The notes below the pieces were generated by a model. That model searched no databases. It had not been told where the DNA came from and saw only the letters and a list, made by a program, of their open reading frames with translations. DNA of 64,000 bases, taken from the NCBI GenBank assembly GCA_903919125.1, contig CAIXGS010000072.1:1-64000 (forward strand), in the 5' to 3' direction. Shown here piece by piece: positions 8,435 through 18,466 of the stretch (its first letter is position 1; each line of letters opens with the position of its first letter). Origin of the DNA: an uncultured Spartobacteria bacterium (GTDB lineage: Bacteria > Verrucomicrobiota > Verrucomicrobiia > Chthoniobacterales > Chthoniobacteraceae). A program made the position numbers and the translations under genes.

Positions 8435-10257
8435 CAAAAAGCAGGCCGCCATTTGACGTTTCATCAGGCTTTTCCCCTATTGCTAAAAGCGGTTCGGGTT
8501 GGTTTGCCGTTTGGTTCACCGCCATCCTCCTGCTGCTCTGCCCCAACCATCAATCGTGGAGTGCGGAAATTTCGGTGAGCGCGTCCCTTCAACCGGCGAC
8601 CACCAACGTCGGCGAGCCCGTGCAGCTGCATGTGACCATCAACGGCTCCCAGCGCGTGGCGGAGATTCCGTCAGTGCGCATCGATGGCGCACAAGTGCAG
8701 TACATTGGCCAAGCCACACAGATGCGCTTGGTGAACACGGAGCTTTCGGTGTCGCTAACCCATCGGTACCTAGTGAGTCCAGGTCGGATCGGTGAACTGG
8801 AGGTGCCACCGGTAGAGGTGACGGTGGACGGGCGTAAGTACCAGACTGAGCCTCTAAAATTGAAGGTACTGGAGGCCGGACAGGAACCCGGAGCCACGCC
8901 CCAAACCATGCCATTCGCGGAGATCCAGTTGCCCAGAAGCTTCGCCTATGTGGGGGAAGCCGTACCAGTGGAAGTGCGCCTCGGCGTGCCCTCCGATACT
9001 CGGTGGCGCATCGAACGGATGCCCGAGTTTGAAACTGACGCGTTCACGAAAACGACGTTCCAGCAACCCCAGCAGCGCCAAGAAAACCGCCAGGGCCGCG
9101 ACTTCGATGTTTGCAGTTTCCGTACGGTAATGACTGCCATTAAAAGTGGCAAAGTCCCCATCGGCCCGCTGACTTTCAACATCCAGATGGCCGTCCCCAA
9201 AAAGCGCAACAATGCTGCAAACCCCTTGGGCGCGATTCTCGACGGGTTCCCGTTTGATAACCAGCCGGCTGCCTTCCAGCAGCGCAGCATCGTTCTGGCC
9301 GAGCAACGGGTTGATATCCGCTCGCTTCCCACTGAAGGCAAGCCCGCGTCTTTCCGAGGAGCTATCGGGCGCTTTCATTTCAATGCCACTCCCAATCAAT
9401 CCAAGATTAAGGCGGGCGAGCCAATCACCATGACCCTTCAGATTGAAGGCGAAGGCAACTTTGACCGCATCGAAGTTCCTCCCTTGCTTCAGGCTGACGG
9501 CTGGCGCGTGTATCCCGCAGAGGTGAGTTTTGTTAAAGGCGAAGAATCAGGCTTTCGCGGCACGAAAACATTCCGCATCGCAATGGTTCCGGAACAGGCG
9601 CAGACCGAAACGCCCAAGTTTGAGTTCGCGTCCTTCGATCCTGAAACCGGCAAGTACCAGTTGCAAACCAGCGTCGCGAATCCGCTGCAGATCGAAGGGG
9701 GAAAACGTCCTGAGCCAGAAAAGGCAGCGGAACCCAAACCCGCAGCGCCGCCCCCACCGCCAAAGCCGGAACCCAAGCCGGTAGAAAAACCGGTGCTTTC
9801 CGAAGATTTTTCGCTCCCTAAACCCGAGGCTCCTTTCTGGCGTTCGCCCCTTTGGTTTTGGGGTCTCCAAGGATTGCTGGCACTCTCGCTTTTAAGCGGG
9901 GCTACCGCACTGTATGTCCGCAGTGTCAGGGCAAAGCAGGGGCCGGGCCGGGCACTCCAACAACTTGCCCGCAAGCTCCAGGACGAGCTTGCGCATCAAA
10001 CAAACAAAGCGCCCTTTCTGCAGCAGGCCGTCCGAATCGCCCAATTGCACGCGGCCGCCCGCGCTGGACAGCCCGATGCCGCCATCGACGCCGAGGACGT
10101 GATCCGCGCGCTCTCGCTTTCAAAAGCTCAAGCCGACGAGGTCCGCTGGCTGTTTGAAGCGGACGCCTCCGCGCGTTTCAGTGGCGCACTCTCCAACAGC
10201 CCGATCAAGGAAAGCGAACGCCTCCGGGTGCAAGAGACCTTGAAATTCCTCGCATGA
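8428..10257 (+). CDS. batD: BatD-like (oxygen tolerance) envelope protein
   Basis: 609 residues. It has an N-terminal membrane/signal segment (about 22-43), repeated beta-rich BatD domains, a proline-rich linker near 430-455 (APPPPPKPEPKPVEKP), one membrane helix near 475-495 and a cytoplasmic helical tail. This matches the BatD/oxygen-tolerance family: a periplasmic beta-domain protein anchored at its C-terminus. Its start overlaps the BatB-C stop by seven bases (ATG 8428, TAA 8432-8434) and its stop overlaps the next ATG at 10254. Confidence 0.88.
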   Translation: MVTKSRPPFDVSSGFSPIAKSGSGWFAVWFTAILLLLCPNHQSWSAEISVSASLQPATTNVGEPVQLHVTINGSQRVAEIPSVRIDGAQVQYIGQATQMRLVNTELSVSLTHRYLVSPGRIGELEVPPVEVTVDGRKYQTEPLKLKVLEAGQEPGATPQTMPFAEIQLPRSFAYVGEAVPVEVRLGVPSDTRWRIERMPEFETDAFTKTTFQQPQQRQENRQGRDFDVCSFRTVMTAIKSGKVPIGPLTFNIQMAVPKKRNNAANPLGAILDGFPFDNQPAAFQQRSIVLAEQRVDIRSLPTEGKPASFRGAIGRFHFNATPNQSKIKAGEPITMTLQIEGEGNFDRIEVPPLLQADGWRVYPAEVSFVKGEESGFRGTKTFRIAMVPEQAQTETPKFEFASFDPETGKYQLQTSVANPLQIEGGKRPEPEKAAEPKPAAPPPPPKPEPKPVEKPVLSEDFSLPKPEAPFWRSPLWFWGLQGLLALSLLSGATALYVRSVRAKQGPGRALQQLARKLQDELAHQTNKAPFLQQAVRIAQLHAAARAGQPDAAIDAEDVIRALSLSKAQADEVRWLFEADASARFSGALSNSPIKESERLRVQETLKFLA

Positions 10258-11012
10258 GCCCTTTTTCCTCCCGGCACTTCTTGCGCGAAATCCTTGCATT
10301 GCTTCTGCTTTGCCTGCTCAGCATCAACGGCGCCTTCGCCTCTGAATTCGAGGATGGAAACCGTTTGTTCCACGAAGGCAAATTTGCGGATGCCGAACTA
10401 GCGTATCGTCGCTCCTTAGCCAAAGACGGTGATTCGGCTGCAACCCATCACAACCTCGGCAAAGTACGCGAAGCCCTCGCCGATCCTGCGGGCGCCATGT
10501 TGGAATGGGAGAAGGCGCTGCGTCTCGAACCTGGCCACATTCAGGCTCGAGAAGCGCTTCAGTTATCTAGGAACAACTTCGGTTCCAAAGTGGAAAAAAC
10601 TCCTTGGTGGCTCAAACTGCAACCGTCTTTCACCCGCAACCGGGAACGCTGGCTGCTCGCTCTCTGCGCTTGGATAGCCATCTTCGCCGGATTTGTCGCC
10701 CTATTCCAACCGCGCTCCCGCCACGTCTCCACTGGAATCGCTCTTTTTGCAATTCTGGCCACATGCGTGAGCGGTGCCTGGCTTTGGCGCGCACTCCAAG
10801 AGGCAAACGTCGCCCTCATCCGAGATCGCTCTGTAACCCTGCGTTCCGCTCCCGCAGATCCCGCACGCTCCGTGGACACACTGCCTCTAGGAAGTCGCGT
10901 GTCCATTCTCGACGCCAGCGGCGGCTGGAGCCGAGTCAAGATAGCTGGGGGCGAAACCGGCTGGATTCCGGCGCAAAGTTTGGAGCGCGTTTCCCCAGCT
11001 CAGGAACGCTAA
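10254..11012 (+). CDS. batE: BatE-like TPR and SH3 membrane protein
   Basis: 252 residues and last gene of the operon. A signal or membrane segment (about 7-25) is followed by two TPR-like repeats (about 28-100), two membrane helices (about 130-175) and a C-terminal bacterial SH3 domain (about 185-245, ending ETGWIPAQSLERV). TPR plus SH3 is the normal BatE plan. Position at the end of the operon and the ATGA overlap with batD support cotranscription. It ends 24 bases before the stop of the convergent regulator gene; no strong terminator is visible between them. Confidence 0.88.
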   Translation: MSPFSSRHFLREILALLLLCLLSINGAFASEFEDGNRLFHEGKFADAELAYRRSLAKDGDSAATHHNLGKVREALADPAGAMLEWEKALRLEPGHIQAREALQLSRNNFGSKVEKTPWWLKLQPSFTRNRERWLLALCAWIAIFAGFVALFQPRSRHVSTGIALFAILATCVSGAWLWRALQEANVALIRDRSVTLRSAPADPARSVDTLPLGSRVSILDASGGWSRVKIAGGETGWIPAQSLERVSPAQER

Positions 11013-11035
11013 AAATCCGGCGGTCGTTGCCAGAC

Positions 11036-11965
11036 TCAACCCCGCTTGCGGCCTGTCGCCAGTACCGTTTGGAACAACGGATTCTGTTCGTCCCGCGATA
11101 CCACTTCCGCCCGCGCGTCCTCAAAACCGGCCTCCTCCAACATCCCCACCAGTTCCGCCTCGGTAAAACCCAACCAAACATCCGCGTACAACTCCCGCGC
11201 CTGCTCGAACTGGTGCGCTAACAAATCCAAAATCACCACCTGCCCGCCCGGACGCAAAATCCCGCACGCTCCCCGCAGCGCGCGCACCGGACTCCCTGCA
11301 TGATGGAGCGCCTGTGACAACATCGCCAAATCCACGCTTCCCGGTTCAATAGGCGGGGCTTCTAGGTCTCCCAGCCGGTACTCCAAATTCGTGATTCCGT
11401 TCTCCCTCGCCAAACTCGAGCCGTATTCCACCATCTTCTCGGAATTATCCACGGCAATAACCCGAGTCGCTTTGCCCGCCAGCAACTGGGACAAATGCCC
11501 CTCTCCCGCACCCAAATCTGCAATCACCATCGGAGGCACTAACGTAAACAACATTCGTGCAACTCCTTGCCACGTTCGCCCGGGACAGTACGTTCGACCA
11601 AAGCGCCCTGCCATACGATTGAAATACTCTCGGCTAAGATCCGCTCTTTTGCGGCGTAATACCTCAAGTCCCCGCGCATCGGCCTTCACCTCAATAACCT
11701 CCGCTGCGGCCGCTGACAGCACCGTTGCGACTTCCACAGCGAACCCTTTCGCGTTGATCGTGTAGTAAATGTGCTTTCCCGCACGCCGATCGGAAACTAA
11801 CTGCGCGGCACGCAACTGAGCCAGATGAGAGGAGATGCGGGACTGGCCCAGTCCAAGGATTTCCTGAAGCTCAGCCACGGAGAGTTCCTCTTGTTGTAAT
11901 AAGAGGAGAATCCGCAGGCGGGTATCATCGGCGAGCAGTCGGAGTGATTTGAGGATTGACGCCAT
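11036..11965 (-). CDS. SahR-like ArsR regulator with SAM/SAH-binding methyltransferase domain
   Basis: 309 residues from the ATG at 11965; a TTG six bases upstream is less likely. Residues 1-95 form an ArsR-type winged helix with recognition region LGQSRISSHLAQL. Residues about 120-300 form a class I methyltransferase fold with motif I IADLGAGEG (148-156), an acidic IAVDNSE strand and a motif III-like ILRPGGQVVILDLL. In Proteobacteria this architecture defines SahR, which senses S-adenosylhomocysteine and represses methionine-cycle genes. Here it is divergent from metK-ahcY, the enzymes that make SAM and remove SAH. Binding of SAH rather than catalysis is inferred from the architecture and context. 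Confidence 0.85.
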   Translation of the reverse strand: MASILKSLRLLADDTRLRILLLLQQEELSVAELQEILGLGQSRISSHLAQLRAAQLVSDRRAGKHIYYTINAKGFAVEVATVLSAAAAEVIEVKADARGLEVLRRKRADLSREYFNRMAGRFGRTYCPGRTWQGVARMLFTLVPPMVIADLGAGEGHLSQLLAGKATRVIAVDNSEKMVEYGSSLARENGITNLEYRLGDLEAPPIEPGSVDLAMLSQALHHAGSPVRALRGACGILRPGGQVVILDLLAHQFEQARELYADVWLGFTEAELVGMLEEAGFEDARAEVVSRDEQNPLFQTVLATGRKRG

Positions 11966-11980
11966 GCCCAAGCTTATACA

Positions 11981-12008
11981 TCATCCCATCATGATGCGTC
12001 AATGCATC
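11981..12008. promoter_or_regulatory. Probable SahR operator between the regulator gene and metK
   Basis: The 121-base divergent gap holds a perfect palindrome CATCATGATG (11987-11996) overlapping a second inverted repeat, GATGC-N6-GCATC (11993-12008); another ATCAT precedes them. It starts about 20 bases from the regulator start and lies about 80 bases before metK, so one bound dimer or tandem dimers could repress both. The motif was found by eye and not compared with a known SahR consensus. Confidence 0.5.
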
Positions 12009-12086
12009 ACGGCTCGCGCTCGAAACCCGACCCGAAATCTGCCCCTTTCCAACTATTTACATTCGCTCCAATAACCCACCCCACCC

Positions 12087-13256
12087 ATGTCTCGCTCTTA
12101 CATCTTTTCTTCCGAATCCGTCGGCGAAGGTCATCCCGACAAAGTTTGTGACACCATTTCTGACGCCATTCTCGACGCCTGCCTCGCAGTAGATCCCACC
12201 AGTCGAGTGGCTTGCGAAGTCTACGCCAAGAGTAATGTGGTGGTTGTCGGTGGCGAAATCACCACCTCTGCGAAGCCCGACTACACCACCTTGGTGAGAG
12301 AGAGCATCCGCGAAATCGGTTACACCCACGATGACGACGTGTTCCATGCCGACAAAGTTTTCGTGATGAACATCATCACCGCGCAGTCCCCCGACATCGC
12401 TCAAGGTGTCGACGCACGCGCTGCCGACGGCAAGGACACTGCGGAACAGGGTGCAGGCGATCAGGGTCTCATGTTTGGCTTCGCCTGCAACGAAACCCCC
12501 GAGCTCATGCCGGCCCCCGTCATGTTCGCGCACCGCCTCGGTCGCGCTTTGACCCACAAGCGTAAGAGTGGCGCCGTCGACTGGCTGCGACCCGACGCCA
12601 AAACGCAGGTGTCCGTCATTTATGAAGGCCACAAAATCATCGGCATCTCCAACGTCGTCATTTCCACTCAACATGCGGAATCCGTTTCCCACGAAACCAT
12701 CCGCTCCTTTTTGATCGAGGAAGTCATCCGCAAAGAGATTCCAGCGGATCTACTGCGCCCGGAGACGCAATTTTTGATCAACCCCACGGGCCGCTTCGTG
12801 ATTGGCGGGCCTCAGGGCGACACGGGATTAACCGGCCGGAAAATCATCGTCGACTCTTACGGTGGAATGGGTCGGCACGGTGGAGGCGCGTTCTCAGGCA
12901 AGGACCCCTCCAAAGTGGACCGCTCGGCCGCTTACATGGGTCGTTACGTGGCCAAAAACGTGGTGGCCGCTGGCTTGGCGGACCGCTGCGAAGTGCAGTT
13001 TGCGTACGCAATTGGCCATCCAGAACCCGTAAGCATCCACGTGAACACCTTCGGCACCAACCACGTGGACGAAGAGCGGATCGAACGCGCAGTTTCAGAA
13101 GTCTTCTCCTTCCGACCAGCAGAAATCGTCCGCCAACTCGACTTGCTGCGGCCCATCTACTCGAAAACCACCAATTACGGCCATTTCGGCAAGGACGATC
13201 CCGACATCACTTGGGAACGCATCGACCGTGTCGAGGCGCTCAAAGCCGCCGTCTAA
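12087..13256 (+). CDS. metK: S-adenosylmethionine synthetase
   Basis: Makes SAM from methionine and ATP in the cytoplasm. The 389 residues match the family length and contain the ATP-binding GEGHPDK segment near the N-terminus, the [10 protein letters not shown] hexapeptide region and the phosphate-binding [16 protein letters not shown] loop. It is followed after 36 bases by ahcY and probably shares its transcript. No SAM riboswitch is seen upstream; the divergent SahR-like regulator offers an alternative control. Confidence 0.98.
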   Translation: MSRSYIFSSESVGEGHPDKVCDTISDAILDACLAVDPTSRVACEVYAKSNVVVVGGEITTSAKPDYTTLVRESIREIGYTHDDDVFHADKVFVMNIITAQSPDIAQGVDARAADGKDTAEQGAGDQGLMFGFACNETPELMPAPVMFAHRLGRALTHKRKSGAVDWLRPDAKTQVSVIYEGHKIIGISNVVISTQHAESVSHETIRSFLIEEVIRKEIPADLLRPETQFLINPTGRFVIGGPQGDTGLTGRKIIVDSYGGMGRHGGGAFSGKDPSKVDRSAAYMGRYVAKNVVAAGLADRCEVQFAYAIGHPEPVSIHVNTFGTNHVDEERIERAVSEVFSFRPAEIVRQLDLLRPIYSKTTNYGHFGKDDPDITWERIDRVEALKAAV

Positions 13257-13292
13257 ACTCAACTTCCATCTCAGCAACCCGCTACAAAACTT

Positions 13293-14717
13293 ATGTTGAC
13301 CCAAAACTTACCCTCCTCCGACTTCAAAGTCCGCGACCTCTCCCTTGCAGAATGGGGCCGCAAAGAAATCACGATTGCAGAAAAAGAAATGCCCGGGCTC
13401 ATGTCCATCCGGGAAAAGTACGCGCCGCTCAAACCGCTTGCGGGCGTGCGTATCACCGGTTCTTTGCACATGACCATCCAGACGGCTGTCTTGATTGAGA
13501 CGCTGGTGGATCTTGGCGCATTGGTGCGTTGGGCAAGCTGCAACATTTTCTCCACCCAAGACCACGCCGCCGCTGCAATAGCTGCTGCGGGCGTTCCCGT
13601 CTTCGCGTGGAAGGGCGAGTCTCTCGAAGAATACTGGTGGTGCACGCGTCAAGCGATCAACTTCCCAGACGGTCAGGGGCCCGAAATGGTCGTGGACGAT
13701 GGCGGTGATGTCACCCTCCTTATCCACAAGGGTTACGAGTTGGAGAACGGAGATGAATGGGTACACAGCGCCTCCTCCAACGCGGAAGAACAGGTCATCA
13801 AAGATCTGCTCATCGATATGCACCGCGAAAACCCTGTGCACTGGCACGGAGTGGTCAAGGCGTGGCGCGGAGTCTCCGAGGAGACCACCACCGGAGTGCA
13901 TCGCCTCTATAAATTGCAGGAACAGGGTCGCCTCCTCGTGCCGGCTTTCAACGTGAACGATTCCGTCACGAAGTCGAAGTTCGATAACCTGTACGGCTGC
14001 CGCCACTCGTTGGTGGACGGCCTCAACCGCGCCATCGACGTCATGATTTCCGGCAAGGTGGCCGTGATCTGCGGTTACGGGGACGTAGGCAAAGGTTCGG
14101 CACAGTCGCTGCGCGGTCAGGGAGCGCGGGTGATTGTGACGGAAGTCGACCCGATCAACGCGCTTCAGGCGGCGATGGAAGGTTATGAAGTCACCACCAT
14201 CGAAGAAACGCTCGGTCGGGGAGATATTTACATCACCACCACGGGCAACGTGGATGTCATCACCCTCGAACATATGAAGGCGATGAAGGATCAAGCGATC
14301 GTCGCGAACATCGGCCATTTCGACAACGAAATCCAAGTCGACCTCCTCAACGAAGCGGAAGGCGTGCAACGCATCAACATCAAGCCCCAAGTCGACAAAT
14401 ACCGTTTCCCGAACGGGAACGAGATTTTCATGCTGGCGGAAGGCCGTCTGGTAAACTTGGGTTGCGCCACAGGTCACCCCAGCTTTGTGATGTCCGCGAG
14501 CTTCTCCAACCAGGTCCTCGCACAAATCGACCTCTGGAAGAACCGCGATTCTTACAAGCCATCGGTGTACGTGCTGCCCAAAAAGTTGGACGAAGAGGTC
14601 GCACGCCTGCACTTGGACAAGATCGGGGTCAAGCTTACCACCCTCTCGCCCAAGCAGTCCTCCTACCTCGGCGTCTCTCCCGAGGGCCCGTTCAAGCCTG
14701 AGCATTACCGCTACTAA
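13293..14717 (+). CDS. ahcY: Adenosylhomocysteinase
   Basis: Hydrolyses S-adenosylhomocysteine to adenosine and homocysteine with bound NAD, relieving product inhibition of methyltransferases. The 474 residues include the NAD-binding [10 protein letters not shown] motif, the substrate-site [13 protein letters not shown] segment and the characteristic C-terminal KPEHYRY. The length agrees with bacterial enzymes carrying the extra internal insert. It lies 36 bases after metK and ends at a strong terminator. A long minus-strand open frame covers the gene and is a shadow. Confidence 0.98.
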   Translation: MLTQNLPSSDFKVRDLSLAEWGRKEITIAEKEMPGLMSIREKYAPLKPLAGVRITGSLHMTIQTAVLIETLVDLGALVRWASCNIFSTQDHAAAAIAAAGVPVFAWKGESLEEYWWCTRQAINFPDGQGPEMVVDDGGDVTLLIHKGYELENGDEWVHSASSNAEEQVIKDLLIDMHRENPVHWHGVVKAWRGVSEETTTGVHRLYKLQEQGRLLVPAFNVNDSVTKSKFDNLYGCRHSLVDGLNRAIDVMISGKVAVICGYGDVGKGSAQSLRGQGARVIVTEVDPINALQAAMEGYEVTTIEETLGRGDIYITTTGNVDVITLEHMKAMKDQAIVANIGHFDNEIQVDLLNEAEGVQRINIKPQVDKYRFPNGNEIFMLAEGRLVNLGCATGHPSFVMSASFSNQVLAQIDLWKNRDSYKPSVYVLPKKLDEEVARLHLDKIGVKLTTLSPKQSSYLGVSPEGPFKPEHYRY

Positions 14718-14767
14718 TTAGTCCTGCGGTAAGCTCTGCTTACTGCACCTTAGCCTTTGCCTTAAAG

Positions 14768-14803
14768 CGGCCGCCTTCTTTCCCGGAGGCGGCCGTTTTC
14801 TTT
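14768..14803 (+). terminator. Rho-independent terminator after ahcY
   Basis: Perfect 8-base stem CGGCCGCC / GGCGGCCG (14768-14775 and 14788-14795) with a 12-base loop, followed by TTTTCTTT. It begins 51 bases after the ahcY stop and closes the metK-ahcY unit. Confidence 0.88.
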
Positions 14804-14871
14804 GTGTAGAAAAGACGCGCAGAAAACTGGGTTTTCGGACGCGTCCCTCGTAACATGCGCGGACTTTCCCC

Positions 14872-15849
14872 ATGAACCGTCGTCACTTTTTCCAAACTTC
14901 AGCCTCAGCCTTATTAGCAGCCACAGCCTCCTCGTGTTCCACTTTTAGCGTGGAGAAGCCAGATGCGTTGATCATCGACACGCACCAACATCTTTGGGAC
15001 CGGACTCGGTTGAGTCCTCCTTGGCTTGAGAATGCGCCTGCGGTTTTGCGAAATACCTACGGAAGTCAGGAGTATGCTCAAGCAACCCGTGGACTTCACA
15101 TTAAGGCAATCTACATGGAAGTAGATGTCGCTCCGAAGGATCATGAGCGTGAGGCAGACGAGATTGTAGAGGTTTGCCGTGCCCACAAAACCGCGACCAT
15201 TGCGGCTACGATTGGAGGAAGACCGGCTGCCTCAGGGTTTGAGAATTACCTCAAGAAATACGCTGGAAATGGCGTGGTCAAAGGTCTCCGGCAAGTTTTG
15301 CACGGCGATTCAACGCCCGCTGGATTTTGTTTGAAAAGAGAGTTTGTGCGCGGGGTTCAGATGGTGGGAAAACACGACCTCAATTTTGAGCTCACCATGC
15401 GGGCGAAAGAGCTCCGAGACGCCGCAAAGTTGATTCGCCTTTGTCCGGATACGCGGTTTGTCTTGGATCATTGTGGCAATGGTGATCCCAAGGCGTTCAA
15501 TCCTAAACTGGCACCCGAACTCGAGCGTTCTTGCGGCGCGGACGAATGGAAACGAGGCCTTGATGAGATCGCCGCCCTGCCCGGAGTGATGTGCAAAATC
15601 AGCGGTATTGTCGCGTCTCTTCCTCCCGGGAGCTGGAGGGCAGAGGATCTTGCGCCTGTGGTGAATCACTGTTTGGACGCGTTTGGTCCGGATCGTGTGT
15701 TCTTCGGAGGCGATTGGCCCGTGTGCTTATTGGGCAGCCCTCTGCGCGGTTGGGTGGATGCGTTGAAACAAATCGTGTCTTCTCGCACGGCTGTCGATCA
15801 GAGGAAGCTTTGGTCCGAAAACGCGACCAAGTTCTACCGGTTGAGTTGA
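14872..15849 (+). CDS. Exported amidohydrolase-2 family protein (lactonase-like)
   Basis: 325 residues. The N-terminus NRRHFFQTSASALLAA resembles a Tat signal, followed by a SSCS site that could be a lipobox, so export as a lipoprotein is possible. The mature part is a TIM-barrel amidohydrolase of the L-fuconolactonase/4-sulfomuconolactonase type: first metal motif IIDTHQHLWD, later VLDHCGNGD and GGDWPV. Enzymes of this group open sugar-acid lactones. It precedes genes for tagaturonate epimerase and a galactonate-type dehydrogenase, so a galactono- or uronolactone is a reasonable guess. The substrate is not shown by sequence. Confidence 0.8.
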   Translation: MNRRHFFQTSASALLAATASSCSTFSVEKPDALIIDTHQHLWDRTRLSPPWLENAPAVLRNTYGSQEYAQATRGLHIKAIYMEVDVAPKDHEREADEIVEVCRAHKTATIAATIGGRPAASGFENYLKKYAGNGVVKGLRQVLHGDSTPAGFCLKREFVRGVQMVGKHDLNFELTMRAKELRDAAKLIRLCPDTRFVLDHCGNGDPKAFNPKLAPELERSCGADEWKRGLDEIAALPGVMCKISGIVASLPPGSWRAEDLAPVVNHCLDAFGPDRVFFGGDWPVCLLGSPLRGWVDALKQIVSSRTAVDQRKLWSENATKFYRLS

Positions 15850-16011
15850 GGGCAGGTCCCAGCCTTCAGGATTCACAGGATAAAAGCTTGGAGAGTCCTT
15901 GCTCGCATTCAAACGGGCTAAAAAAGACATACCAATTCAAATCCTGCCATTCCAACCTAGGACCCCAGCGGCTACGGTCGTGGTGTCATTCAAACCTAAT
16001 CCCAAAACCTC

Positions 16012-17262
16012 ATGCTCACTCTCGAACGATTTTCCTTTGGTGTCGGTGACCGCTTTGCACATCAGGCCAAAGCTCAACTCCAAGCCTTCCAGAAACTCGA
16101 AGCCGAGGGTGTTGTGGTCGCGCCCGTGTGGAACAAGTCCAACCGCGAGCACACCTTCGTTGGTTCGGAGCCGCAGAGCGTCTTCGACGCAGCACAGGCT
16201 GCCATCAGCGCGAAAGGCTGGAAGCACGGCTGGCACGTGGATGCCGACCATATCCGCCTCGAAACAGTGGAACGTTTTCTGACGTGCTCCGACTTTTTCA
16301 CTCTCGATGTGGCCGACTCCATCGGACAGCCCCCTGCCCCAGCCGAGGTTGAAGCCTTTATCGCCCGTCACCCTGAACTGGTCGGCACCATCACCATCGC
16401 AGGCGTGAGCGAACCGTTCACGACCACTCGCAAAGAAGTCGAAACGGTGGTTTCAAAATATCTGCTGGCAGTGAAGGAGGCCGGGAACATCTACCGCCAC
16501 ATTTCAGCTAAAAAGGGAGAGGCCAACTTCATCGCCGAAGTTTCGATGGACGAAACCGATGCCCCTCAAACTCCGTCGGAACTTCTCATCATTCTCGCAG
16601 CGCTGGCCGACGAAAAAGTGCGTGTCCAAACCATCGCTCCGAAATTCACCGGCCGCTTCAACAAAGGCGTGGATTATGTGGGCGACCTCGCGCAGTTCGA
16701 GCGCGAATTCAACGACGACCTCGCCGTAATCGCCCACGCGGTCCAACAATACGGGCTCCCAGCAAACTTGAAACTCAGCGTCCACAGCGGCAGCGACAAG
16801 TTTTCGCTCTACCCGATTATTCGCCGCGCTCTTGCCCGCACTGGCGCGGGGCTGCATCTCAAAACCGCCGGCACGACCTGGCTGGAGGAACTCGTCGGCC
16901 TCTCGGAAGCCGGCGGAGACGGACTCGTGCTCACCAAAGAAATTTACGCTTACGCGCTCGCCCACGTCGACGAACTCTGCGCCCCGTACGCAAGTGTCAT
17001 CGATATCGACCACTCCAAGCTCCCCAGCGCAGAGGTCGTCAACCAATGGAGCGGGCCAGAGCTTGCCAATGCGATTCGCCACATCCCCGGACATCCTGGG
17101 TTCAACTCGAACGTGCGCCAGCTTTTACACGTCTCATTCAAACTCGCGGCAAAAGCTGGGGCGCGTTATCTCGATCTCCTAAAATCCAACGAGGAAATCG
17201 TCGCAAAGCAAGTCACGGAAAACATCTTCGAGCGTCACATGCGCCCACTTTTCCTCGGCTAA
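16012..17262 (+). CDS. uxaE: Tagaturonate epimerase
   Basis: Interconverts D-tagaturonate and D-fructuronate, replacing the UxaB/UxaC-linked route in some galacturonate users such as Thermotoga. The 416-residue protein begins LTLERFSFGVGDRFAHQAKA and carries HVDADHIRLETV, SVHSGSDKFSLYP and a C-terminal ERHMRPLFLG, all as I recall them from UxaE proteins (PF16257). It reads the same way as the dehydrogenase gene that follows after 166 bases and as the lactonase-like gene before it. Together they suggest galacturonate or L-galactonate catabolism. Confidence 0.88.
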   Translation: MLTLERFSFGVGDRFAHQAKAQLQAFQKLEAEGVVVAPVWNKSNREHTFVGSEPQSVFDAAQAAISAKGWKHGWHVDADHIRLETVERFLTCSDFFTLDVADSIGQPPAPAEVEAFIARHPELVGTITIAGVSEPFTTTRKEVETVVSKYLLAVKEAGNIYRHISAKKGEANFIAEVSMDETDAPQTPSELLIILAALADEKVRVQTIAPKFTGRFNKGVDYVGDLAQFEREFNDDLAVIAHAVQQYGLPANLKLSVHSGSDKFSLYPIIRRALARTGAGLHLKTAGTTWLEELVGLSEAGGDGLVLTKEIYAYALAHVDELCAPYASVIDIDHSKLPSAEVVNQWSGPELANAIRHIPGHPGFNSNVRQLLHVSFKLAAKAGARYLDLLKSNEEIVAKQVTENIFERHMRPLFLG

Positions 17263-17428
17263 CCTGCGCGCAACTCTCGCTTCGCTCTTTATTCAAACCC
17301 GTACACTGGGTGAAATGGGCGGCCGATGCGCTGATCCGGATGCTGCTCGCTGAAGCGCTCGAAATTTCCAACCTGCTAAAAACCTTGGCCATCTTCAAGG
17401 CCTTCCCGAAAACAACTCACCGCATTTT

Positions 17429-18457
17429 ATGAAAGCTCTTCAACTCGAAAAACCTCTAAGCTGGCGCTGCATCGACATTCCCGAACCGTTGGACCCGGCC
17501 CCGGGCGAGGTGTTGGTTCGCGTCCAGCGTGTCGGCATCTGCGGCACGGATCTCGGTGGTTATCTCGGGAAGATGCCGTTCTTTTCGTATCCCCGCATCC
17601 CGGGCCATGAACTGGGCGTGGAGGTTGTCTCCGTGGGCGCCGGTGTCACAAACGTGAAACCCGGGGACCGCTGCTCGGTGGAGCCCTATCTGAACTGCCA
17701 AACCTGCTATTCCTGCCGGCGCGGTTTAACCAATTGCTGCGAACAGAACCAGACCCTCGGCGTCATGTGCGACGGCGGCCTCACTCAACGCATCATTCTG
17801 CCCGCAAGAAAGCTGCACCCTGCCCCCCACCTCACTCCGGACCAGTGCGCCCTCGTTGAGACCCTCGCGATCGGCTGCCACTCCATCGACCGAGGAAATC
17901 CAAAGGCAGGCGAAACCGTGCTCATCATCGGCGCGGGGCCAATCGGTTTGTCGGCGCTTGAGTTTGCGAAGCTTTCGGGCGCCCGCCCCATTGTCATGGA
18001 TATCAGCGAAGGGCGCCTCGCGTTCGTTCGAGACCAGATGCGTGTGCCCGACACCATCCTCGCGCGGGGCGATGAGTCCGACATCGCCGCACTCGCCGCG
18101 CTGACGAACGGTCAACTCGCAGACGTCGTCGTGGACGCCACTGGGAGCCACAAGTCCATGGTTCGTGCCATGGAACTAGCTGCCTTCGCTGGGCGCGTCG
18201 TCTTTGTCGGGATCACCCAGCAAAATCTCGAGTTTCCTCACGCCCCTTTCCTGCACCGGCGCGAACTCACCCTCATGGCCAGCAGAAATGCTCTTCCTGG
18301 AGACTTCACGCGGATCATCAAAATCATCGGGGAGGGTAAAATCGACACCGCGCCATGGATCACCCATCACGCGACTTTCGACGAAGTGCCGGCCATTTTC
18401 CCAAGCTGGATTAAGCCGGAAACCGGCGTCATCAAGGCGGTCGTGACCCTTGAATAA
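17429..18457 (+). CDS. Zinc-dependent alcohol dehydrogenase, L-galactonate 5-dehydrogenase-like
   Basis: 342 residues of the medium-chain dehydrogenase family. The catalytic zinc site is GICGTDLGG with GHELGVEV; structural zinc cysteines are seen in NCQTCYSCRRGLTNCC; the nucleotide-binding loop is IGAGPIGL, followed by an acidic VMDISE strand end that favours NAD over NADP. Relatives include L-galactonate 5-dehydrogenase (LgoD), whose product, D-tagaturonate, is the substrate of the adjacent UxaE. This makes LgoD-like function attractive, but sorbitol or threonine dehydrogenase homologues look similar, so substrate is inferred from context. Confidence 0.8.
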   Translation: MKALQLEKPLSWRCIDIPEPLDPAPGEVLVRVQRVGICGTDLGGYLGKMPFFSYPRIPGHELGVEVVSVGAGVTNVKPGDRCSVEPYLNCQTCYSCRRGLTNCCEQNQTLGVMCDGGLTQRIILPARKLHPAPHLTPDQCALVETLAIGCHSIDRGNPKAGETVLIIGAGPIGLSALEFAKLSGARPIVMDISEGRLAFVRDQMRVPDTILARGDESDIAALAALTNGQLADVVVDATGSHKSMVRAMELAAFAGRVVFVGITQQNLEFPHAPFLHRRELTLMASRNALPGDFTRIIKIIGEGKIDTAPWITHHATFDEVPAIFPSWIKPETGVIKAVVTLE

Positions 18458-18466
18458 AACGAGACG

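Noticed and set aside
12009..12086. SAM riboswitch ahead of metK
   Set aside because: The leader is short and shows no recognisable SAM-box pairing; the SahR-like operator explains regulation better.
13257..13292. SAH riboswitch ahead of ahcY
   Set aside because: Only 36 bases separate metK and ahcY, too few for the known structure.
13308..14705. Very long minus-strand open frame opposite ahcY
   Set aside because: It mirrors a highly conserved gene; codon bias of ahcY keeps the opposite strand free of stops.
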